A model generated the notes under the pieces. It ran no database searches, had not been told where the DNA came from, and worked only from the letters and a program-made list of their open reading frames with translations. Both the position numbers and the translations under genes were made by a program. A DNA stretch of 64,000 bases, from contig OZ241987.1 of NCBI GenBank assembly GCA_965204395.1, forward strand, positions 1,054,001 to 1,118,000, read 5' to 3'. The first letter of the stretch is position 1; the number at the start of each line of letters is the position of its first letter. The DNA is from Bin87 sp965204395 (lineage in GTDB: Bacteria > Chloroflexota > Dehalococcoidia > Lucifugimonadales > UBA3495). This document shows, in pieces, positions 28,762-37,963 of this stretch.

Positions 28762-30104
28762 TGTTCACGGCTTCCCCGGGCCGGTGGCTGGCCCCGGCGT
28801 TCTTGGCAATGTTGATTGCCCTTTGCCTGGGCAACTTCGTATTGCTTGCGGGCGCTGTTTTCCTATTGGTGCTGGTGCTGATCGGCGCCTCGCTGTCCGC
28901 TCCGCAGAGGGTCGTTCTTCACCGAAGGTTGCCCCGGTCCGTTTGCTGGGCTGGCGATTCACTGGATGTCGAGCGCCAGCTGGATGTTGCTGGTGGCATG
29001 GGAGCCGTTTACGTGTACGATCCGCTGCCGGGGGAAACCCAAATCGTCAGCGGCAACAACCTCCGGGTAATCTGGCACTGGCCCGGGACGAAGACTTATG
29101 ACCTGTCGTACCGGATCCGGTGTCCCAAGCGGGGCGTGTTCGCGCTGCGCGAGGCCCAGTGGGAAACGGAAGCCGCATTGGGCCTGAACCGGCGAAAACA
29201 GGGGACCATCGGGCCTCCGCTGGAGATTTCGGTTGTGCCGCGCAACCAAGCCATCAGAAGGGTCAACGAGGTCCGCGGCCGGGCTCACAGCCGTCGTTCC
29301 GGTGAAGACGTTGCCGTCGCCGGAATATCCACCACGGACTTCATGGAACTGCGTCCTTACAATCCAGGGGACCCGATGCGGTCTGTTAACTGGAAGGCCA
29401 GCGCCCGTAACTCCGGCAGCTTCAACCCGTTGTTGGTGAACCAATACGAGCCGGAAGGCAGAAAAGCAGTCTGGCTGTTTCTGGATGGCTCGGACTATAT
29501 GGAAGTGGGACCGGCGTTGTATCCATTGATCGATGAGGCTGCGGAGGCCGCCGGCGCCGTGGCTCAATACTATCTGACCCGGGGTTATACCCTGGGCGCA
29601 TATGTGTACAACAGCAACAGCGACATCCTAACGCCCGAACTTGGTCACAAGCAGTTCCAGAGGTTGACCAATATTCTCACGAGGCTCGAACCCGGCGTTT
29701 CGCAGCAGAATCTGGTGGAAGCGGTGGAAAGGTGCAAGAGTTTTCTTTTCCGACTGAAGCCGGAGGTTTACGTAATCACCCGCCTGGATGTTCACTACTC
29801 CAGGTGGGCGACCAGATCACCCGATCAGGATAGCTTCTTCCGGGGTATCAGACGGTTAGTGTCCATCCGACGGGGGCACCGGCGGTCCAACCAGGTCCGG
29901 GTTGTCCACCTGGAATCGGGAGGCTTCCAAGGAGCGGATACTCGACTTGAGGAACAGGCCCTCGGGCTCATGCGTCGGGAGGTCGAACCTCTCGTGGACA
30001 GGCTGCGCCGTTCGGGCGTGTCCGTTATGCGGTGGGACCCCATGAACGAGGATTTTGCCGCAGTGCTAATGAGGGACTTCTACGCACACAGGACACATGC
30101 ATGA
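28761..30104 (+). CDS. DUF58-domain protein
   Basis: 447 residues. Two N-terminal TM segments (about 8-45) precede an extended beta-rich region and the DUF58 core: FMELRPYNPGDPMRSVNWKA, SARNSGSFNPLLVNQYEPEG and VWLFLDGSDYMEVG. The final part resembles a vWA-type fold. DUF58 proteins are obligate genomic partners of MoxR ATPases and are thought to be their substrates in cell-envelope assembly. The gene begins within the MoxR stop codon (TGATG) and ends overlapping the next ATG (ATGA). Confidence 0.93.
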   Translation: MFTASPGRWLAPAFLAMLIALCLGNFVLLAGAVFLLVLVLIGASLSAPQRVVLHRRLPRSVCWAGDSLDVERQLDVAGGMGAVYVYDPLPGETQIVSGNNLRVIWHWPGTKTYDLSYRIRCPKRGVFALREAQWETEAALGLNRRKQGTIGPPLEISVVPRNQAIRRVNEVRGRAHSRRSGEDVAVAGISTTDFMELRPYNPGDPMRSVNWKASARNSGSFNPLLVNQYEPEGRKAVWLFLDGSDYMEVGPALYPLIDEAAEAAGAVAQYYLTRGYTLGAYVYNSNSDILTPELGHKQFQRLTNILTRLEPGVSQQNLVEAVERCKSFLFRLKPEVYVITRLDVHYSRWATRSPDQDSFFRGIRRLVSIRRGHRRSNQVRVVHLESGGFQGADTRLEEQALGLMRREVEPLVDRLRRSGVSVMRWDPMNEDFAAVLMRDFYAHRTHA

Positions 30105-30796
30105 TCAGGTTCGTCATAGTTGAGTCCTTCCTGGTCGGGTGTCTGGTGATCCTGGCGGGCTACTCGTTCCTGGAGACTGCCGGCGGACCTTTGGGCCTTA
30201 GCGCCCACGACGCCGGTGCAATGTGCTGCCCGGGCCTTCTCCAGTGGGAACCCGAGTTCATCATCACCGGGGTTGTAATTATCGGTTGCGCTCCTATTGC
30301 GGCCTATTGGCTGCTCCAGAAGCTAAGGATGACCCAATCAGCGTTTTGGTCGCTCACCCTGCTCACCATCGCGCTCCAAACCCCGGCGATTTTTTCTCAT
30401 AATAGAATCGATTGGCTTCCCGCCAAATCGATCCCATGGCTGATAACGGGGTTGGGCGTACCGACAGTAGCAGCTCTGCTGCTGTCGTCCCTGACGCTTT
30501 TGGTGACTTTGCATCGGGTTGCCGACCTCCGGAGAATGTACTCGAATTTCGTAGACCTCGGCATCGACCACGAAGAGCGGCGCGCCGTATTGGTCAGAGA
30601 GATTACAGTTCTAGGAGGACTGGTGGGGGTCAGCCTGGTCGTTGCCGCCGCGCTTTTGGCCAGCGGATTGGCGTTGGCTGAACTCGATGGCGTGTTGGGC
30701 AGATCTCCCTGGACTGTATTGAGCATAGGCTCGGCCGCTCTGGGCCTGCTCGGTTACTTCTTGTACCTGTGGCTTCGTCGCAACCGGTCGGTTTAG
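30101..30796 (+). CDS. Membrane protein closing the MoxR/DUF58/transglutaminase operon
   Basis: From the ATG at 30101, which overlaps the DUF58 stop (ATGA), the protein has 231 residues and about five to six TM helices (FVIVESFLVGCLVILAGYSF, FIITGVVIIGCAPIAAYWLL and further segments near 85-110, 120-145, 180-205 and 208-226). A loop between helices (LHRVADLRRMYSNFVDLGID) is charged. No family is recognised. The four-base overlap makes it the last coupled gene of the operon. Confidence 0.75.
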   Translation: MIRFVIVESFLVGCLVILAGYSFLETAGGPLGLSAHDAGAMCCPGLLQWEPEFIITGVVIIGCAPIAAYWLLQKLRMTQSAFWSLTLLTIALQTPAIFSHNRIDWLPAKSIPWLITGLGVPTVAALLLSSLTLLVTLHRVADLRRMYSNFVDLGIDHEERRAVLVREITVLGGLVGVSLVVAAALLASGLALAELDGVLGRSPWTVLSIGSAALGLLGYFLYLWLRRNRSV

Positions 30797-30917
30797 TCGT
30801 TGGCCGGCAACCGCCGTCAGTACCGGTAATCTCGTCGTCCCCACTGCAGGAATGTCATCACAGCCTGCACCCGTTTGATGTCCTGGACAGGACCACGCTA
30901 CTCTGCGCTTGTCTCCG

Positions 30918-32177
30918 TCAAGGCCGGCGCACTGGCGCGCAATCCAGCAGGCGGTTCTCTTCATCCGTGCCGCCTGTCCACAAGCACACCATTAGGCCCC
31001 GTTGCTCAGAGAGCTTGGACGATAGTTGCACCGTGACTGTTAGCAGGCTATCCGAAAAATGGTAACGGTCAGAAACCCAGTCGCTGGATCCTGCCCCACA
31101 GGGCAGGGCCATGGCGCGCGGAATTACGGAACCGTAGAAAGCGTTGGCGTTGTCCATCAATGAGACATTCCCAAGGCCGCAGTGCCGCCCGGCAGGCGTA
31201 AAATTCGCTCCCTCGTCGATCCTGGCCCTAAAGACGAGATCCCCTGTTTCAGATAGTCTCGGCGGCTGTTCCCAAGTTACATACTTGGAGGGCATCGGCG
31301 GCGACAGCGGGACCTGAGGAAGGCTCGCTGATTGAGGCGGGGTGTTCGGGGGAGCGGTGCTTTCGCCTACGCTGGCAGGATTTGCCGAAGTCGGTGTTAT
31401 CTGTGCAGCCACCGCCATCGCTACTGCAGCCGATATAGTAGATCCTACATCCGGGGTCGCGACTGCCGTTTCTGCTGTCGTCATTTCGTCCGGTTGTGAA
31501 AGAACCAACGCCGCCAGCACACTGGCCCCTACGATAACAGCGACAGTCAGCGAGACGGGAATTAGTACCAGGGCCAACCGCTTGCGATTCCGCCGCCTCT
31601 TCGCATCTGGCTCCAAAGCAGCGTCCACCGGTTCTGGGTATTGGGCCGGTTTGTAGACATCGCCCAAGTCCGGCGGCGGAACGCTTTCCGGCTCCGGCGC
31701 TGGCGCATATGGGTCGATACTCGTAATTCCCTCTTGCTGGAGGTCGACTTCTACGGGTGGCGGGGCGGGCCGTCCGTCGGCGTCGGGAGGTGAGACTTCT
31801 CTGGCGTCTCCGTTCGCCTCCGAACCGGCGTCTTGCCACTGAGGAATTGCGGTTTCTGCTGCCGTCGATCTGAATGAAGTCTGCTCAGACAGGTCATCTA
31901 CGGCGATCTCTGAACATCCTGTTCGCAGTTGCATTTCCCGTGTGACGCCATCCGCCCCGTCTCGTACCGTAACTTGGCCTCTCAGTTTTTCGGAGCCAAA
32001 TAGCAGTGCGTTATCCTCATAGATAACGGCGTGGTCTCCCGACACTTCGTACAACGTGGCGCCGGCTGTTGGCGGATGGCTTCTTCCGGGACCCCATCCC
32101 ACGAAGCGCCGCCTCAAGGAGTTTCGCCGAGCCACACAATCGTTGCAGCGACAGGCATTATGATGGCGTCTTTCCAT
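30918..32177 (-). CDS. Single-pass membrane protein with Cys-rich N-terminus and Pro-rich linker
   Basis: From the ATG at 32177 the protein has 419 residues. The N-terminus NACRCNDCVARRNSLRRRF looks like a small metal-binding or redox CxCxxC patch. A Pro/Glu/Asp-rich stretch follows (about 110-200), then a basic stop (KRRRNRKR) and one TM helix (LALVLIPVSLTVAVIVGASV), a Ser/Thr/Pro-rich exterior linker, and a C-terminal domain with several cysteines (RHCGLGN, LPCGAGSSDW, MVCLWTGGT, LLDCAPVR). The layout suggests a cytoplasmic sensor coupled to an external domain. I recognise no family. It converges on the transglutaminase operon. Confidence 0.65.
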   Translation of the reverse strand: MERRHHNACRCNDCVARRNSLRRRFVGWGPGRSHPPTAGATLYEVSGDHAVIYEDNALLFGSEKLRGQVTVRDGADGVTREMQLRTGCSEIAVDDLSEQTSFRSTAAETAIPQWQDAGSEANGDAREVSPPDADGRPAPPPVEVDLQQEGITSIDPYAPAPEPESVPPPDLGDVYKPAQYPEPVDAALEPDAKRRRNRKRLALVLIPVSLTVAVIVGASVLAALVLSQPDEMTTAETAVATPDVGSTISAAVAMAVAAQITPTSANPASVGESTAPPNTPPQSASLPQVPLSPPMPSKYVTWEQPPRLSETGDLVFRARIDEGANFTPAGRHCGLGNVSLMDNANAFYGSVIPRAMALPCGAGSSDWVSDRYHFSDSLLTVTVQLSSKLSEQRGLMVCLWTGGTDEENRLLDCAPVRRP

Positions 32178-32477
32178 GATTTGATCGTGGCTCGCCCTTG
32201 GCGCAGTGGCGACATAAAAATGGTCCGTCCCGCCACTTTCCGGTATCATGAGCCTAGGCTAGACCACGGTCATCAACCCATCCCACCAGCGTGCCGATTT
32301 GACTAATAGCAGCTTGCGGTCAGTCGGTCAATCATTCCCATTGTCTCATCAGGTTCTGTTCAAAGTTTTGAAAAATATGAGGCTGGTGGGGTGGAGGGGT
32401 TGTGGATGACAGATGCCACCGCATTTCAAGCGACGTTGGTGGTCTATGATCGCAAGATGAACCGACGTGTACCGGGA

Positions 32478-33078
32478 TCGACCCGAACTGGCGTGATGAC
32501 GGTACCTAGGAGCGGGTGGAAGGAGCCCTGAGGTCCCGGATTCGGGAGGCTGCTGGGCGGGAAGCTACTCCCAGCGCGGCCATCATTGACAGCCAGTCGG
32601 TGAAGACCACGGAAAAAGGGGGCCCAGAGGTTACGACGCTGGTAAAAGGGTAACCGGACGCAAGCGGCACATCGTAGTAGACACCATGGGACTGCTGCTG
32701 GCAGTGGCGGTTCATGCCGCCAACATCCAGGACCGGGACGGCGCGAAGTTGGTGTTGTCCAAGCTATTGGGTCGGTTCCCCCGACTACAACTGATCTGGG
32801 CCGACGCTGGTTACGCTGGCCGACTGGTGACGTGGGCGTGGGCCACCGGGGGCTGGCTGCTGACCGTGGTCAAGCGCAAACCGGATAGCCACCACTTCGA
32901 GGTCCTGTCCCGACGGTGGGTGGTAGAGCGTACTCTGGCCTGGCTGAGCCGATGTCGACGGCTGAGCAAAGACTATGAGGAGCGCACGGAGAGCAGCGAA
33001 GCCTGGGTGCACATCGCCATGGTTCACCTGATGCTCAAGCGGCTTCAACCCACCTGAACCAATTTGTCACACACCCTC
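32478..33078 (+). mobile_element. IS5-family element remnant, copy 1 (right part)
   Basis: The segment encodes TPSAAIIDSQSVKTTEKGG, then, after frame breaks, DTMGLLLAVAVHAANIQDRD, LIWADAGYAGRLVTWAWATG and RRWVVERTLAWLSRCRRLSK, the DDE core and C-terminus of an IS5-type transposase. The right tip TTGTCACACACCCTC (33064-33078) is the inverted repeat of the left tip of copy 2 at 45114. The left third is missing and 32640-32660 is frame-disrupted, so it is inactive. Confidence 0.85.
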
Positions 33079-33455
33079 TGAGACCCAGATGTCGGTGGGG
33101 ACGGAGCATCTGGTCGATGGTGGCTGGACTCATGGCGCACACCTGTTCCTTTACCGAAGGCTGTAGGATCAGTTCGCCGTGATGCTCCAGGGCTTCCACC
33201 AGCACGGGCATAAAGCGCTGCAAGCGCCTGCCACCAGCGCAGTCGTTGGGCTCCCACAAGACTTTCAGGGTCGTGGCGGCTTCGAGGCCGTAGCGGTTGG
33301 GCCTGCCCACCCGGCTTCGCCCACCGGAGTAACCTAGGTCCCAGACAAACGGTCAGGGCATTTCGGTGCAGGCCGGTGATCCCTTGGGCCTCGTCCAGGA
33401 TCCAGCTATTTCCCTTCGGGCTGGCACCGATGTATCTGGGTCTGATGGTATCCAA
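33079..33455 (-). pseudogene. Integrase-type transposase N-terminal fragment cut by the IS5 insertion
   Basis: The minus strand starts MDTIRPRYIGASPKGNSWIL, DEAQGITGLHRNALTVCL, resembling the RNase H-like transposases that begin with a YHRK-type helical domain. After a frameshift it continues as AATTLKVLWEPNDCAGGRRL, QRFMPVLVEALEHHGELILQ and MSPATIDQMLRPHR. The reading frame stops where the IS5 right end begins, so that insertion removed the catalytic part. Confidence 0.75.
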
Positions 33456-33783
33456 AATTCTTTTGTCCTACCTCGCTACATGCCACTTTCCGGCAGCATT
33501 AATTGCGAAGCGACGATACTCTCCTCGGTAGCATCATTTATGAGTCAATTTGTTGGTTTGACCTCTTTTGCACGTCGTATTACAATCGAGCGGGAATGAT
33601 GGATATGGTGGTGACCCGATGGGGAGTATTTCGTGGGATTGTCCGTGATGTAGATGGCTCACCCCTTTTCCCGAGAGTCACCCGCTTTCGTGAACCCTCC
33701 CCGATTTCCCTGAGATCTCGTTATACGCTGGATTGATGTAACCAATAATGGAAAGGGTGGATCCTGGCACGCACGCTTCCTTA
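33456..33783. other. 328-bp stretch with no supported gene
   Basis: Between the transposase scrap and IS1380 copy B. Only short open frames without ribosome sites are present; nothing else is recognisable. Confidence 0.5.
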
Positions 33784-34843
33784 CCCCCAATCCACCGAAA
33801 GTATGAGTGCGGTGGCGCGCTGAAGGGATGAGAAAGTGCTCCCGGCTTCGGGGATAATGGTTTTTGTCACAGAAAACCAACCCGAAACGAGGAGCACCCA
33901 ACGGATGCTACCACTCCACCAGCCCGACCGCATCGAAATCGCGTTTGATGAACGCCGCCTGGTGGCCAATGCTGGGCTGCTGCTGCCGGTCACCCTGGCC
34001 CATCATCTGGGACTGGGCGAGTTGGTGGACCGCCATGTCGATCTGGGAGATGCGCCGGGTCGGGCCAATGTGGGAGACAAGCTGCTCACGCTGGTGGCCT
34101 CGGCGCTGGCCGGTGGGGACTGCATTGACGATGCCGACGCGCTGCGCGCTGGCGAAACCGCACAGGTGTTGGGCTGCGCGGTCAAGGCGCCGTCCACTCT
34201 GGGGACCTTCCTGCGGAGTTTCCAGTGGGGCCATGCGCGCCAGTTGGATCGGGTGAGCCGGGAAGTGCTGGCCCGAGCCTGGGGTGCAGGGGCCGGTCCT
34301 GGCGAGGAACCGTTGACCATCGACCTGGACTCCACCGTATGCGAGACCTACGGACTGTGCAAGGAAGGCGCGCAGCGCCACAACTACGCCGGCCAGCGTG
34401 GCTATCACCCGCTCCTCGCCGTCGCTGCCGGTACGGGTCCGCCTATGGCGGACTGATGGCACGGCTGCGCAAGGGACGGGCCAATCCGCCTCAGGCGGAC
34501 CCGCGGCGCCGCCAATTTCCTGCGTGAAACCATCAGCCGAGTGCGCTACGCCGGAGCCCAAGGTCAACTCACCGTCCGAGCCGACAGCGGCTTCTACAAT
34601 CATGACATCGTCGCCGCCTGCCGGAAGACGAAGGTCCGCTTCTCCGTCACCATTCGCCAGCAGCCAAGCGTGCGCAATCTCATCGAGGCCATACCGGAGA
34701 CGGAGTGGACGCCCATACCGTACTGGATGGAAGACGCCGCCGACGTGGCCGAGACCATCTATACTCCCTTCGCCAGTGAGCCCGATGCTGTGCCGGTGCG
34801 GCTCATCGTACGTAGGGTCAAACCCACGCCCAACTCCCTGTGG
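33784..34843 (+). mobile_element. IS1380-family element, copy B (left part, transposase decayed)
   Basis: The left end CCCCAATCCACCG and following 100 bp match copy A. The transposase starts at 33904 (LPLHQPDRIEIAFDERRLVA). It keeps both motifs lost in copy A, EEPLTIDLDSTVCETYGL and VRADSGFYNHDIVAA. Frameshifts near 34440-34530 include the TCCGCCTCAGGCGGA palindrome also present in copy A at the same place. Homology to copy A stops at about 34843, shortly before the ISNCY-like element, and the right third is missing. Confidence 0.85.
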
Positions 34844-34871
34844 ATGCTCTACGATTTGGTCAGTAGCTAAC

Positions 34872-36449
34872 GGTCCAGGGAAAATGTCAGGTTATGAAGG
34901 ACTTGACATTGAACCCCATCGAACAGACGCGACTCCACGTGCTCAACTCAGTATTGGAACATCAGCTTCCCGCAGCCCAGGCGGCCGAACTGCTTGGGGT
35001 GAGTGAACGCCACGCCTGGCGACTTCTGGCAGCCTATCGGAGGGAAGGCGCCGCCGCACTTGCTCACGGGAACCGAGGAAGAAGACCGCGCAACGCGGTG
35101 TCTGACGACGAGGCCAACGCGGTGATCCAGCTGGCCAGCACCACCTACGCCGGAGCCAACCACACCCACCTCTCCGAGTTGCTCCGGGAACGGGAGGGCA
35201 TTGACCTCAGCCGCCAGACCGTGCATCGCATCTTGACCCAGGCCGGTATCCCCAGCCCGCGCAAGCGACGTCCTCCCAAACATCGGGTGCGAAGGCAACG
35301 GATGCCCCAGGAGGGGATGCTGGTGCAGATCGACGGCAGCTTCCACCGGTGGCTGGGCGATGACGGACCTCAATTCACCCTGCTGCTGGCGGTGGACGAC
35401 GCCACCAGCGCCGTGGTCAGCGCGGTGTTTCGTGCCGAGGAGGACACCCGGGGCTACTTCACCCTGATGCAGGGCCTGATCGAACGCTGGGGTCTGCCCA
35501 TCGCGCTCTACGGCGACCGCCACGGCGTGTTCAAGTTTTCGGGCAAGCCCAGGCACATCCAGCCGCCGGTGGAAGCCACCCACTTCAGCCGGGCCATGGT
35601 GGAACTGGGCATCCAGCAGATCTTCGCTCGCTCTCCCCAGGCCAAGGGCCGCGTGGAACGCGCCGCGGGGACCTTCCAGGACCGGCTGGTAACCGAACTC
35701 CGCTTGGCCGGAGCCAGGACCATCGACCAGGCCAACACCGTCCTGCGGGATTTCCTGCCCCGCTACAACGCCCAGTTTGCCGTGCCCGCCGAATTGCCCG
35801 ATTCGGCCTACCGCCCCAGGGTCTCCCAGCGACCCCTGGATGAGGTCCTCTGCTTCAAGCACCTTCGCAAAGTGGCTCGGGACAACACGGTCAAGTACCA
35901 ATGGCGCACCCTGCAACTCCTGCCCAGCGGCGAACGTCCCAGCTATGCTGGCGCGAGTGTGGAGGTCCTGGAACATACCGACGGCCGGCTCCAGGTGCGC
36001 CATGAGGGCGAGATCATCCCCAGTCGGCCCGCGCCGCCTCGTCCCGGTGCGCTACGCGCGGCGCATGGTGGCCTGGCTCCCAATCCCGAAATCAGCCACA
36101 TCGTGAAACGCCTGGGCAACCATCGTCTCAGCCAACCCCAACTGCGGAACCTCGCAAACCTGGAGCCCGATCCTGTCGTCGAGGAACCGATGGTCGAGAA
36201 AAACCACAGTGAACCCCCAGCCCGCCGAGAACTCACGCCGCGACAACTGGCCCTCTGGAAGGCCATCCAGCAGGCCAAGATACAAGGCCTCAGCTTACGG
36301 GAGATCGCGCGCCAGTTCGGGATCTCGCGGAACACCGTCCGCAAGTACGCTCGGTCCTTGACCCAGCCGACCAATCGGCCACAGAACCGGGGCCCGAGGC
36401 CATCACCCCATCAACCCACCGGTCACCGTGACTGACATTTTCCCTTACC
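34872..36449 (+). mobile_element. ISNCY-like insertion sequence, intact
   Basis: Near-terminal inverted repeats AGGGAAAATGTCAG (34877-34890) and its exact complement CTGACATTTTCCCT (36432-36445), with GGT/ACC outside, bracket one long transposase gene. It follows directly after the truncated IS1380 copy B and lies just upstream of the GTPase-associated operon, whose original promoter it probably removed. Confidence 0.8.
34894..36435 (+). CDS. ISNCY-like DDE transposase with N- and C-terminal helix-turn-helix
   Basis: 513 residues. An N-terminal HTH (AAQAAELLGVSERHAWRLLA) and a second one (DLSRQTVHRILTQAGIPSP) precede an rve-type catalytic core: MLVQIDGSFHRWLG (first Asp), LYGDRHGVFKFS (second Asp) and RSPQAKGRVERAAG (Glu). 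A Mu-type beta-barrel region follows. The extreme C-terminus adds another HTH (LSLREIARQFGISRNTVRKY) like the one that opens IS21 IstA proteins, which is unusual in this position. The gene fills the element and looks functional. Confidence 0.9.
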   Translation: MKDLTLNPIEQTRLHVLNSVLEHQLPAAQAAELLGVSERHAWRLLAAYRREGAAALAHGNRGRRPRNAVSDDEANAVIQLASTTYAGANHTHLSELLREREGIDLSRQTVHRILTQAGIPSPRKRRPPKHRVRRQRMPQEGMLVQIDGSFHRWLGDDGPQFTLLLAVDDATSAVVSAVFRAEEDTRGYFTLMQGLIERWGLPIALYGDRHGVFKFSGKPRHIQPPVEATHFSRAMVELGIQQIFARSPQAKGRVERAAGTFQDRLVTELRLAGARTIDQANTVLRDFLPRYNAQFAVPAELPDSAYRPRVSQRPLDEVLCFKHLRKVARDNTVKYQWRTLQLLPSGERPSYAGASVEVLEHTDGRLQVRHEGEIIPSRPAPPRPGALRAAHGGLAPNPEISHIVKRLGNHRLSQPQLRNLANLEPDPVVEEPMVEKNHSEPPARRELTPRQLALWKAIQQAKIQGLSLREIARQFGISRNTVRKYARSLTQPTNRPQNRGPRPSPHQPTGHRD

Positions 36450-36472
36450 TTTTAAACTGACGAAATCCCTAG

Positions 36473-36889
36473 ACAACGACAGCGATTTTGCACATTTTAA
36501 TATCGGCGGTGACATTGGCGAACCTAATTCAACGAGAAGTACCACCTGCGGCGTCGATTGAATATCTGCGGCACACCTTATCCCATGCCAAGGGAGAAGC
36601 TCCTGCGCAACTGACTGTAATGGAGGCGATGGGCGCTACCGCTCCTAAATGGCGAATGTCGGTAACGTCTGTGGGGTTACCGCAAGGGGCAGACCACCTC
36701 TTTCCATTAAGTGCTGGCTTGCGAATAGGCCAGGATGCTCCTGACGAGCAAGACTTGAATCGCGCACTATTGGAAGGAACAGGCCTATCGCCGAGATTTT
36801 CCTGCCCACCAGAGGAAATTGGAGTGCACTTCTTAAACGAACTGTCGCTGGCGAGCCGCTTTTCCGCCTCAGCACCGAGGGAAGCGTGA
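36473..36889 (+). CDS. First gene of the GTPase-associated operon, 5' end uncertain
   Basis: The open frame after a TAG at 36470 encodes about 138 residues, including a plausible TTG start at 36488. Its end overlaps the next gene by GTGA, arguing that it is a real operon member. The mostly helical sequence (SIEYLRHTLSHAKGEAPAQL, DEQDLNRALLEGTGLS, GVHFLNELSLASRFSA) could be the C-terminal part of a GASH-type all-helical protein known from GTPase-associated systems, but I cannot confirm this by eye. Another frame upstream (DNDSDFAHFNIGGDIGEP) also looks protein-like, so a frameshift or IS-caused loss of the 5' part is possible. Confidence 0.5.
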   Translation, partial: TTTAILHILISAVTLANLIQREVPPAASIEYLRHTLSHAKGEAPAQLTVMEAMGATAPKWRMSVTSVGLPQGADHLFPLSAGLRIGQDAPDEQDLNRALLEGTGLSPRFSCPPEEIGVHFLNELSLASRFSASAPREA

Positions 36890-37174
36890 GTGGATCGATG
36901 GTGGATATTGCGGATGGCACGGAGAGCTTCGTTGAGTTGCCGTCTGGTGACGCGCTGAGCCCCCAGGAGGCCAACCAGACTACTCGTTCCTCGGTTACAC
37001 GAGTCATTGTTCCGGTCGGACTTGCTGGAGTTGGGAAGACGACTCTGCTCTCCGAAATCTACGTGAGGTTTTTGGAGGGGACATTTGCTGGGTATCGATA
37101 TGGGTGGTCACGAACTCTTCACGGGTTTGAACAACGCTGTCCCGCGTCAACTATTTTTGCCGATTTATCGTCGA

Positions 37175-37963
37175 TTAGTTTTGCCGGTTCACCTCCTCTG
37201 ACTGGCCCCGTTGCTGGGCGGCATCAGTCCGGTAGCTGGGGACGTCAAACTCCAAGATGACGGAGTGGTGCACCACCCGGTCAATCGCCGCGGCGGTGGC
37301 CATGGGGTTGGCGAAGATACGTTCCCACTCCGAGAAGACCAGGTTGGAGGTGATGCCCAGCGACCTCCGCTCGTAGCGTTCTGCGATCAGGGTGAAGAGG
37401 ACCTCAGACTCCTCGGTACCCTGGGGCAGGTAGCCCAGGTCGTCCAGGAGGAGGAAGTCGAAGTTATCCAGCTTGCGCAGTTGCCGGGGCAGGGCGAAGT
37501 CGCGTTTGGCGGCGAGGAGGTCCTGCACCAGGCGATAGGCTGGGGCGAAGAGGACGGAGTGGCCGGTTTCCACCAGCTGGTGGCCCAGGGCGCACAAGGC
37601 GTGGGTCTTACCGGTGCCGGGCAGACCGAAAGCCAGCACGTTGACGCCGTGTTCCACGAAGCTGCCCTGGGCCAGTTGATCCAGTTGCTGGCGAAGCACC
37701 AGCGGCACCCGGTCGTGCTCGAAGGTCTCCCAGGTCTTGCCTGAGGGCAGCCGGGACTCCTTGCGCAGCCGGTTGATGCGCCGGTGGCGCCGATCCTCGG
37801 CTTCCTGTTCCAGCACCTCCAGGAAGGTGGGCAGGGCGTCGCCGTGGCCGGCTTCGGTGAAACGGGCCACCGACTGGGCGCCCATGGTGGGCAGCTTGAA
37901 TTGGTGGCAGAGCTGGCCGATGCGATCCCGCATGACGCTGGTGTCGGTGTCCATCATCCGCAC
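37175..37963 (-). CDS. istB: IS21 helper ATPase IstB
   Basis: 262 residues. Walker A is in LAFGLPGTGKTHALCALG, Walker B in FLLLDDLGYLPQGTEESEVL, with SLGITSNLVFSEWERIF and the conserved end HHSVILEFDVPSYRTDAA. IstB is the AAA+ regulator that assembles on target DNA and activates the IstA transposase. Its start overlaps the end of istA by 10 bp, the normal IS21 arrangement. Confidence 0.95.
   Translation of the reverse strand: MRMMDTDTSVMRDRIGQLCHQFKLPTMGAQSVARFTEAGHGDALPTFLEVLEQEAEDRRHRRINRLRKESRLPSGKTWETFEHDRVPLVLRQQLDQLAQGSFVEHGVNVLAFGLPGTGKTHALCALGHQLVETGHSVLFAPAYRLVQDLLAAKRDFALPRQLRKLDNFDFLLLDDLGYLPQGTEESEVLFTLIAERYERRSLGITSNLVFSEWERIFANPMATAAAIDRVVHHSVILEFDVPSYRTDAAQQRGQSEEVNRQN

Noticed and set aside
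34948..36003. A 351-codon minus-strand frame inside the ISNCY-like transposase
   Set aside because: Complementary frame of an intact DDE transposase, without motifs.
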